A stretch of 11,342 nucleotides of DNA from positions 1 through 11,342 of the forward strand of contig CAUJGI010000417.1 of NCBI GenBank assembly GCA_963169155.1, read 5' to 3'. The DNA is from Chloroflexota bacterium. Its GTDB lineage: Bacteria; Chloroflexota; Anaerolineae; Promineifilales; Promineifilaceae. Under the pieces are notes generated by a model. It had not been told where the DNA came from. It saw only the letters and a program-made list of their open reading frames with translations, and ran no database searches. Shown here piece by piece: positions 6,511-11,342 of the stretch (position 1 is its first letter; each line of letters begins with the position of its first letter). The position numbers and the translations under genes are program-made.

Positions 6511-8232
6511 ATGATAAATTTTCTAGTTTTTGCCTGGTTAGATGGAAAACGATTTAGGGGCGGATTATATCTGTTTGCCTTGTTCTGGCTAACGGCCTGT
6601 GTAAATGGGGTACAAGCGCCGCTGCCCACGGCCGTTCTCCCCCTCACCTTGCCCGCGCCCCCCACTCCGCCGCAGCTGGCCACACCCACTGGCCTGCTCC
6701 CGCCCACGCCAGTGGCCAGCCAGCCAGCGGCCGTTGGCCCAACGGCAACGGCCGTCGCGACGGCAACGGCCGTTCCCAACCCCCTCACCCTCAGCGCCGC
6801 ACCTGGCGTACCGGGCGACTTACACGCCGTCGCCCAGGCGCTAACCAAGGCCCAGCCAGGCCAGTTTGCCTGGGTGGAAAGCGGCCCGGCTGACGTAACG
6901 CTGACCCTCGGCGTTGGCACGCCGCTGGCCGAATGGATTTACGTCGTGGCTGCACCCTTCGCCACGGTGGCCGATGACGTGACGCTGCCCGACCTGATGC
7001 CTGCCTCACCCCTGTTTGCCGCCGCCGAAATTGAAGCGTGGCCGACGGCCGTTTTCGATACCACCGATCCGCGCATCACCTACCTGACGGATCCGGCCGA
7101 AATGGTGGAACGCGCCTGGGCGGAACGGCCGTCGCTGCTCATCCTGCCCTTCGACCAGCTGCGGCCGGAGCTGAAGCTGCTGCGGCTGGATGGCGTCTCG
7201 CCGCTGACGGCCGATTTTGACCCGGCTGCCTATCCGTTGACCGTGGCGGTAAATGTGGTTGGCGAAGCAACGGCCGTCGCCGATTTCCTGGCCGCCTGGA
7301 ATGGTCCGGCTACCAACTGGGACCCCAACAAGCTCACCCGCGTGGCCATGACCGGGGTGACGGCCCTCACCCGCGCCACGGCGTATCAGATGGAAATTGG
7401 GGGAATTTTGGGGCCGGGAACGGCCGTTGGCCCGGTGCTGCAAGGCGCAGACATCGCCCACGTGAGCAACGAGGTTTCGTTCACACCCGACTGCCCGTAC
7501 CCCAACCCCACCGGCGGCACCACCTTTTGCTCCCGCGACAGCTACTTTGAGCTGCTCACCTGGCTGGGTATCGACGTGGTGGAGCTGACCGGCAACCACA
7601 TCAACGATTGGGGCACCGAGGCCCTGCTCTATTCGCTGGATTTGTACGAGGCGGCGGGCATGGCGGTCTTTGGCGGCGGGGCGGATGCGGCGGCGGCGCA
7701 GCAGCCTGCCCTGTTTACGCACAACGGCAACCGCATTGCCTTTGTCGGCTGCAATCCCGTCGGTCCGGCCTACGCCTGGGCGGGCGAGGCCAAACCCGGC
7801 TCCCGCCTATGCGATGAGACGTTTACCGCCCAGATTGCCGAGCTGGCCGCCGCAGGTTACCAGGTGATTGCCACGCTGCAATACAACGAGTTTTACCACT
7901 ACGCCCCAACCGCCCAGCAAGAAGTGGATTTTGCCGAATTGGTCCAGGCGGGCGCAGCGGCCGTTTCTGGCAGCCAGGCGCACCATGCCCAGGGGTTTGC
8001 TTTTGTTGATGGCGCGTTTATTCATTACGGCCCCGGCAATCTCTTCTTTGACCAGATGGACCAGCTGGGCACGCGGCAAACGTTTGTGGATACCTACGTG
8101 TTTTACGACGGCCGTTTGCTCACCGTCGAATTATGGACCGGCCTGATTGAAAATTACTGCTGCCCGCGGGAAATGACCCCGGCGGAACGAGAGGCGGTGT
8201 TAGCGGCCGTTTTCCAGGCCAGCGGTTGGTGA
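6511..8232 (+). CDS. CapA-like (PGA_cap family) lipoprotein with extra N-terminal domain
   Basis: This is a 573-residue protein. Residues 1-30 form a lipoprotein signal ending in the lipobox L-T-A-C30, so the mature protein should be lipid-anchored outside the membrane. Residues about 35-80 are a Pro/Thr/Ala-rich linker with four T-A-V or A-A-V units encoded by iterated palindromes. Residues about 85-275 look like a small alpha/beta domain resembling part of a solute-binding protein; this is inferred by eye. Residues about 279-570 match the CapA/PGA_cap metallophosphatase-like fold: ADIAHVSNEVSF (313-324, with N320-E321), LTGNHINDWG (359-368, with N362-H363), SGSQAHHAQG (486-495, with H491-H492) and YGPGNLFFDQ. 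In classical CapA the first motif is a Gly-Asp; here it is TGVT (281-284), so the Asp is replaced by Val. Classical relatives take part in poly-gamma-glutamate capsule formation; that role is not shown here. ATG 6511 is the only good start before the signal, although no clear Shine-Dalgarno precedes it. Confidence 0.85.
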   Translation: MINFLVFAWLDGKRFRGGLYLFALFWLTACVNGVQAPLPTAVLPLTLPAPPTPPQLATPTGLLPPTPVASQPAAVGPTATAVATATAVPNPLTLSAAPGVPGDLHAVAQALTKAQPGQFAWVESGPADVTLTLGVGTPLAEWIYVVAAPFATVADDVTLPDLMPASPLFAAAEIEAWPTAVFDTTDPRITYLTDPAEMVERAWAERPSLLILPFDQLRPELKLLRLDGVSPLTADFDPAAYPLTVAVNVVGEATAVADFLAAWNGPATNWDPNKLTRVAMTGVTALTRATAYQMEIGGILGPGTAVGPVLQGADIAHVSNEVSFTPDCPYPNPTGGTTFCSRDSYFELLTWLGIDVVELTGNHINDWGTEALLYSLDLYEAAGMAVFGGGADAAAAQQPALFTHNGNRIAFVGCNPVGPAYAWAGEAKPGSRLCDETFTAQIAELAAAGYQVIATLQYNEFYHYAPTAQQEVDFAELVQAGAAAVSGSQAHHAQGFAFVDGAFIHYGPGNLFFDQMDQLGTRQTFVDTYVFYDGRLLTVELWTGLIENYCCPREMTPAEREAVLAAVFQASGW

Positions 8233-8306
8233 AATCAAAATTCGGCCGTAGTCGGTCGTCTAATCCAGGGGAAAAAGGCAAGTTCCGCGCCGATTTATCA
8301 GATTTA

Positions 8307-8332
8307 ATCCGCGCTCATCCGCGTAATCCGCG
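8307..8332. repeat. Three direct copies of ATCCGCG
   Basis: ATCCGCG occurs at 8307-8313, 8317-8323 and 8326-8332 within a noncoding gap. The phrase resembles dispersed noncoding repeats that I recall from other environmental bacteria, but I have not checked that. No coding frame across it is convincing. Confidence 0.6.
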
Positions 8333-8354
8333 GCCTATTTCTGGAGGAGACGAC

Positions 8355-8378
8355 ATGAGCGCAAGCTCAACACCATGA
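8355..8378 (+). CDS. Possible 7-codon mini-ORF or gene-start remnant (MSASSTP)
   Basis: GGAGGA (8343-8348) lies six bases before an ATG at 8355, an almost ideal ribosome-binding arrangement. The frame stops after seven codons at TGA 8376-8378, and a further ATG at 8375 overlaps that stop as ATGA. The real lipoprotein start is 8434 with its own good site. The segment may be a leader peptide, or the start of a gene cut off when the adjacent repeat (8391-8411) arrived. Chance is also possible. Confidence 0.25.
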   Translation: MSASSTP

Positions 8379-8390
8379 ATGAAAATCGTA

Positions 8391-8411
8391 GGTCGGATTG
8401 CCAATCCGACC
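8391..8411. repeat. Perfect 10-bp hairpin (GGTCGGATTG / CAATCCGACC)
   Basis: GGTCGGATTG (8391-8400) and its exact inverse complement (8402-8411) are separated by one base. The hairpin ends nine bases before the Shine-Dalgarno of the FAS1 gene, in the gap after the CapA-like gene. It looks like a dispersed palindromic element. If transcribed from the upstream gene it could affect the 5' part of the FAS1 message. No T-run follows, so an intrinsic terminator is unlikely. Confidence 0.75.
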
Positions 8412-8433
8412 CACATTTTCAAAGGAGAAATCA

Positions 8434-9456
8434 ATGCCCAAACGTCTTTTGTACACCCTACTGCTTATTATGGCGGCGCTGGCTGCCTGCACCAGCACCG
8501 AAAACACAGCGCCCGGCGGCGACATCCTGGCCCCGTTACCCACCGACAGTGGCCAATCCGCTGATGTGGAAAACCTGCCTACCCTGACTGAGCTAATTGC
8601 GGCAGACCCAGAGCTCGTTTTTTTTGCGAGCGGCCTAAACAGTGTTGGTCTGACAGACGATCTGCAAAATGGTGGCCCGTTTACGGTGTTTGCCATGTCT
8701 AACGTGGCTTTTTCTACAACAGGCTTGATTGTAAGCCAGGCAGATCCGGCGCTTTTAGGCAGCATTATGGACACTCATGTGGTTAATGGCGCTTTTGCTG
8801 AAGCAGATTTATTGGCCAGCGGCTCCGTTGTTCCTTTGGCTGGCGGGCAGCTGCCCATTAGCCAGGCGGAGAACGGGATGAAGGTGTGGTATGCGCCGCT
8901 GCGAGGCGAGGGGCGACCGGCCAGCAATGGGATGTTGTATGTCATTGATACGATGCTGCTGCCGCCAGAAACCGGGCCAGAGATGAGTATGTGGGGGGTT
9001 TTGCAGGCAGACGGCCGTTTTACCCGGTTCATATCGGCCATTGAGGGCACGGCTGTTATGGGTACGCTGCGTTTTAGCGAAGCTATCGATGCCGTCCTGG
9101 CCCCCACCGACGAGGCGTTTGCCAATTTACCGGCCAATGTTGCTGAGTTTCTAGAAAATGATCCCTTCGCTATGGAGTTTGTGGTGACTTTTCACCTGTT
9201 GGCACCGGACGGCTGGCCGCAGGACGCCGACCTAACCACGGCCGATATGGCTGGCATGGCTGAAATACCCACAAAGGTGCCCGTGCACGGCGGCGTGGGG
9301 TTTGGGTTCGAGAAGCTGGCCGTCAACAGCACCGAGGAAGGATTGCGGATTGGCGAAGCGCTGGTGATCACTGGCGACATGGACGCCACCAACGGCAGCG
9401 TGCACGCCATCGACACCGTGCTGATTCCGCAGCTGCTGCTGGAAGATATCCAGTAA
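8434..9456 (+). CDS. Lipoprotein with two fasciclin (FAS1) domains
   Basis: This is a 340-residue protein. Residues 1-19 form a lipoprotein signal (MPKRLLYTLLLIMAALAAC, lipobox L-A-A-C19), followed by a short flexible linker rich in Pro, Thr and Ser. Two FAS1 domains follow. The first is about 50-178, with TLTELIAADPEL, GGPFTVFAMSNVAF (80-93), THVVNG (114-119) and NGMLYVIDTMLLPP (165-178). The second is about 184-334, with SMWGVLQADGRF, LAPTDEAF (222-229), FHLLAPDGW and NGSVHAIDTVLIPQ (320-333). FAS1 domains mediate adhesion and protein or matrix contact at cell surfaces. No enzymatic role is implied. AAAGGAG (8421-8427) six to seven bases before the ATG fixes the start at 8434; an in-frame TTG at 8398 lies inside the hairpin repeat and is rejected. 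The same-strand CapA-like lipoprotein gene ends 201 bases upstream, so co-transcription is possible. It faces the histidine kinase tail to tail. Confidence 0.93.
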   Translation: MPKRLLYTLLLIMAALAACTSTENTAPGGDILAPLPTDSGQSADVENLPTLTELIAADPELVFFASGLNSVGLTDDLQNGGPFTVFAMSNVAFSTTGLIVSQADPALLGSIMDTHVVNGAFAEADLLASGSVVPLAGGQLPISQAENGMKVWYAPLRGEGRPASNGMLYVIDTMLLPPETGPEMSMWGVLQADGRFTRFISAIEGTAVMGTLRFSEAIDAVLAPTDEAFANLPANVAEFLENDPFAMEFVVTFHLLAPDGWPQDADLTTADMAGMAEIPTKVPVHGGVGFGFEKLAVNSTEEGLRIGEALVITGDMDATNGSVHAIDTVLIPQLLLEDIQ

Positions 9457-9592
9457 AAGAGGGGTTGTTGAGTGAAACCGTGGTGTGAGGCGTTGTGGAC
9501 GGCCGTTTGGGCATCTTCTTGGCCTAGTGACAAACTGGCTCCTGGGGTGACTACCTGGCCTTCGCCTGTAGCACCTGAGCAATCTATAAATC

Positions 9593-11107
9593 CTACGAAG
9601 CTGAAACAGGAATTTCGGCAGTTTCTAGAGGGAATGACACTAAAAACTGCGACCCTTGCCCTTCCTGGCTGGTGACCGTAATCTGGCCATCGTGTGCTTC
9701 TACAATTGCCTTCACAATCGCCAGCCCCAGGCCTGTCCCAAAGGCCATTTGCTCATGCTTCTTTACCCGGCGGAATCTGTCAAAAACAAACGGTAAATCT
9801 TCTTCAGGGATGCCATACCCTGTATCCTTCACGGCGATGTTGACTACGGCTGCATCTGCCCAGGCAGTCACGCTTACCTGACCATTTTTCGGGGTATATT
9901 TGATGGCATTGGAAAGTAAATTTTGGAACACTCGCTGAATCTGGTGAATATCCCCGGAAAGAGACAGGGAGTCGCTTTTGAAGCTTTGGGCCAAAACAAT
10001 GCCTTTATTCTCCGCCTGAACAGAGACTGACTCCACCACAAATGCCAATGCTGAAATTAGATCAAACGGTTCTTTTACCATATCCAGCGTTTGGCCAATT
10101 TGCAGCTTTTCCAGGTCAAGAATATTGTTCACCATATTGGTTAGGGTGCGTTGGTTGGTTTGCAATATTTCAGCGATTTGCGGCTTTTTTTGGATGAGCT
10201 CAGGAAATTGAATCAGCATATCGGCATAGAGGCCAATGGTGGTTAAGGGGGTTTTCATGTCATGAGACAAAACTGCTAGAAAAGCATCCTTGTCTCGCAT
10301 CAAGTTCGCAAGTTCACGTGTGCGTTCGGTGATGATGTTTTCCAAATTGTTCATGTGGTTTTGCATTTGCCGAACGTATAAGTGGAAGGATATGGATGAA
10401 AGCAAAATCGGCAAGAAAAATGCCGCAATGGCTATCCATCCGTAGGTTCTTGTGGCGAAGATGAGAAATCCGCTGCCAATGGCTTTTAGTAAAAAATCAA
10501 TTAACGTAGCCCACTGATTTTCTTGCCAAAGTTTTGCTGGTTTTACCTGATTGCCGTGCTGCAAACGCAGCATTACAACCAGTAACCAAAAGTTGAGTTC
10601 TGTATTGACAAAAGCGGTTGCCGCCCAAAGCAGCATCTGGACAAGAAGGTTAGACGCGTGCAGGTAATTGTTGAAGTAACCAAAAAAGAGGCCCGCGCCA
10701 AAAATGGCAATGCTCCACATGCCGGTGTTGAAGCCAAGTTGTCGCCAGCTTTTTTTCCAGGTGACCTCATTGCGGGACTTAACCACCCAGATAGTGAGGC
10801 TGGAAAAGGCGACGATGACGGCGGCGGCGGCTGGGCCAAAAAATGGGATCGCGGCCATGGCAACGGCCGTTCCTACTTCAAATGTAATGCCAGCCGTATC
10901 TGAAACAGGCACAGAAGTTGTCGCAAATTGGGCCACGGCCGCAAAGACGACCAGCAGCAGAAAGACGGATATGGGCGAATAGGTGGGGGATAAAATTAAG
11001 CCCCAAACGATCAAAGCAAACCCAAGCCCACTTACCGAAAGTAGGTAAATGTCCGCCGCTGTGAGACGACTCGCCAAAACGCCCTTGTTCCCTGCAACGA
11101 TTTTCAT
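9593..11107 (-). CDS. Membrane-bound sensor histidine kinase
   Basis: The protein has 504 residues counted from the ATG at 11107. Residues about 18-245 are a multi-pass membrane sensor region with seven to eight hydrophobic segments, including ITFEVGTAVAMAAIPFFGP. A short coiled stretch (about 246-270) leads to the HisKA domain with FLAVLSHDMKTPLTTI and phospho-acceptor His282. The ATPase domain follows, with the N-box QNLLSNAIKY (395-404), G1 box KDTGYGIPEEDL (D428, G430, G432), F-box FVFDRF and G2 box GTGLGLAIVKAIVEAHDG (457-474). All catalytic boxes look intact. It should sense an unknown signal in or near the membrane and phosphorylate a response regulator. No receiver domain is fused and no regulator gene lies within the window. 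An in-frame TTG at 11179 would add 24 residues; the ATG is preferred because the extension is not hydrophobic and contains the 11125-11140 palindrome. The stretch looks A/T-richer than its neighbours and has a single ACGGCCGT (10863). Confidence 0.93.
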   Translation of the reverse strand: MKIVAGNKGVLASRLTAADIYLLSVSGLGFALIVWGLILSPTYSPISVFLLLVVFAAVAQFATTSVPVSDTAGITFEVGTAVAMAAIPFFGPAAAAVIVAFSSLTIWVVKSRNEVTWKKSWRQLGFNTGMWSIAIFGAGLFFGYFNNYLHASNLLVQMLLWAATAFVNTELNFWLLVVMLRLQHGNQVKPAKLWQENQWATLIDFLLKAIGSGFLIFATRTYGWIAIAAFFLPILLSSISFHLYVRQMQNHMNNLENIITERTRELANLMRDKDAFLAVLSHDMKTPLTTIGLYADMLIQFPELIQKKPQIAEILQTNQRTLTNMVNNILDLEKLQIGQTLDMVKEPFDLISALAFVVESVSVQAENKGIVLAQSFKSDSLSLSGDIHQIQRVFQNLLSNAIKYTPKNGQVSVTAWADAAVVNIAVKDTGYGIPEEDLPFVFDRFRRVKKHEQMAFGTGLGLAIVKAIVEAHDGQITVTSQEGQGSQFLVSFPLETAEIPVSAS

Positions 11108-11124
11108 GAAGATTTCGGATTCTT

Positions 11125-11140
11125 GTAATTGGCCAATTAC
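11125..11140. promoter_or_regulatory. 16-bp perfect palindrome upstream of the histidine kinase start
   Basis: GTAATTGGCCAATTAC is perfectly self-complementary and lies 17 bases upstream of the ATG at 11107. The place and symmetry suit a dimeric regulator's operator, possibly autoregulation by a partner response regulator. If translation really starts at TTG 11179 it would be coding. No partner site or clear promoter hexamers were found. Confidence 0.4.
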
Positions 11141-11342
11141 CTGAGTAAACAACACCAAATGTCCGCTTTTTTCTTTCAACGACTTTGTGCGGTTTATCCC
11201 AAATAAATTGAGTCAGGCTGTGGCACAAAATAGTCCCACAAATGCCCATCTCTGTAGTTTAATGGCGTAAAAAAGCTTTGCGAATAGCGATTCCTAGCTA
11301 TGGATGCTCGCGGCGGGCATTTTTAACTGTGTCACCTCTGGT
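11141..11342. other. Noncoding right end
   Basis: No supported gene, RNA or mobile element is visible here. It is A/T-richer than the rest. A stop (TAG) in the minus frame at 11298-11300 would end a 15-residue open stretch entering from the right edge, which is too short to call a gene end. The promoter of the histidine kinase gene should lie here, but no hexamer pair stands out. Confidence 0.5.

Larger units (their letters stand above)
163..10870. repeat. Highly iterated octamer palindrome ACGGCCGT, 25 exact copies
   Basis: Exact copies start at 163, 638, 1535, 1992, 2322, 2792, 2802, 3209, 3668, 3914, 4447, 4522, 4903, 4912, 6628, 6748, 6766, 7045, 7125, 7270, 7420, 8108, 9011, 9499 and 10863. 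One-base variants of the first position occur at 1022, 2987, 5556, 6727, 7957, 8203 and 8242. At this base composition roughly 0.2-0.3 copies would be expected by chance. Within genes the site falls in all three frames: 14 copies read Thr-Ala-Val, 4 read as Arg-Pro and 6 as Gly-Arg. One copy (9499) is intergenic. The constraint is therefore on DNA, not on protein. The pattern resembles the HIP1 octamer of cyanobacteria in behaviour but has a different sequence. Confidence 0.95.

Noticed and set aside
7006..7722. A 238-codon minus-strand open frame
   Set aside because: It is antisense to the CapA-like gene, Arg/Gly/His-rich, and without motifs.
8398..8433. Upstream TTG start for the FAS1 lipoprotein
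   Set aside because: It would place a repeat-derived peptide before the signal sequence, while ATG 8434 has a strong Shine-Dalgarno and gives a proper lipoprotein signal.
9472..9675. Small plus-strand frame with GTG start after the FAS1 gene
   Set aside because: It overlaps the end of the histidine kinase gene, has a Trp/Pro-rich composition without a motif, and has only a weak ribosome-binding site.
11306..11324. Short GCTCG/CGGGC hairpin followed by ATTTTT on the plus strand
   Set aside because: It has only a 5-bp stem with a wobble pair, and no plus-strand gene lies upstream to terminate.
11298..11342. Possible C-terminal tail of a minus-strand gene entering from the right
   Set aside because: Fifteen open codons are expected by chance and the peptide has no recognisable feature.
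1..11342. Search for CRISPR array, tRNA, rRNA, transposase, phage or defence genes
   Set aside because: No regularly spaced 20-40-base repeats, cloverleaf-like sequences, or motifs of those protein families were seen on either strand.

Overview
The window reads as chromosomal DNA of a Chloroflexota bacterium, probably from the Anaerolineae/Ardenticatenia side. This is inferred from protein style, not from a marker gene. The hints are a CapA-like lipoprotein with a Pro/Thr/Ala-rich linker, a two-FAS1-domain lipoprotein, a UPF0210/DUF711 protein and a UbiA enzyme, in DNA I estimate at 55-60% GC. The most striking base-level property is the perfect octamer palindrome ACGGCCGT. It occurs 25 times in 11.3 kb, in all three reading frames and once between genes.

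Layout, left to right. 1-215 (-): N-terminal end of a Mur-ligase-like protein that runs off the left edge. 237-406: two tandem hairpin repeat units. 424-1611 (-): DUF711 protein. 1634-1663 (+): a good sigma70-type promoter, followed by an 8-codon mini-ORF and then 1728-2543 (+), an acidic protein with a C-terminal cysteine-pair domain. 2578-2610: hairpin between convergent genes. 2593-3390 (-): SpoU/TrmH-type RNA 2'-O-methyltransferase. 3456-4295 (+): UbiA prenyltransferase. 4304-4335: bidirectional terminator. 4327-6510 (-): polyphosphate kinase Ppk1. 6511-8232 (+): CapA-like lipoprotein whose start codon directly abuts that of ppk1. 8307-8411: dispersed-repeat remnants. 8434-9456 (+): FAS1-domain lipoprotein. 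9593-11107 (-): membrane sensor histidine kinase. The last ~200 bases hold no gene I can support. No stretch over 300 bases lacks a gene. The 9457-9592 gap holds one ACGGCCGT and no clear terminator.

The genes are mostly single units that alternate strand, so there is little operon logic. The only likely co-transcribed pairs are the two lipoprotein genes (CapA-like then FAS1, 201 bp apart) and DUF711 then the Mur ligase (208 bp apart, interrupted by repeats). Both lipoproteins should sit on the outer face of the cytoplasmic membrane. Ppk1, the RNA methyltransferase, UbiA and the Mur ligase are housekeeping functions.

I see no CRISPR array, rRNA, tRNA, transposase, phage gene or recognisable defence system. 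The best candidates for something undescribed are the iterated palindrome, the CapA-like protein with a changed metal-site residue and an extra N-terminal domain, and the acidic/zinc-ribbon-like protein.
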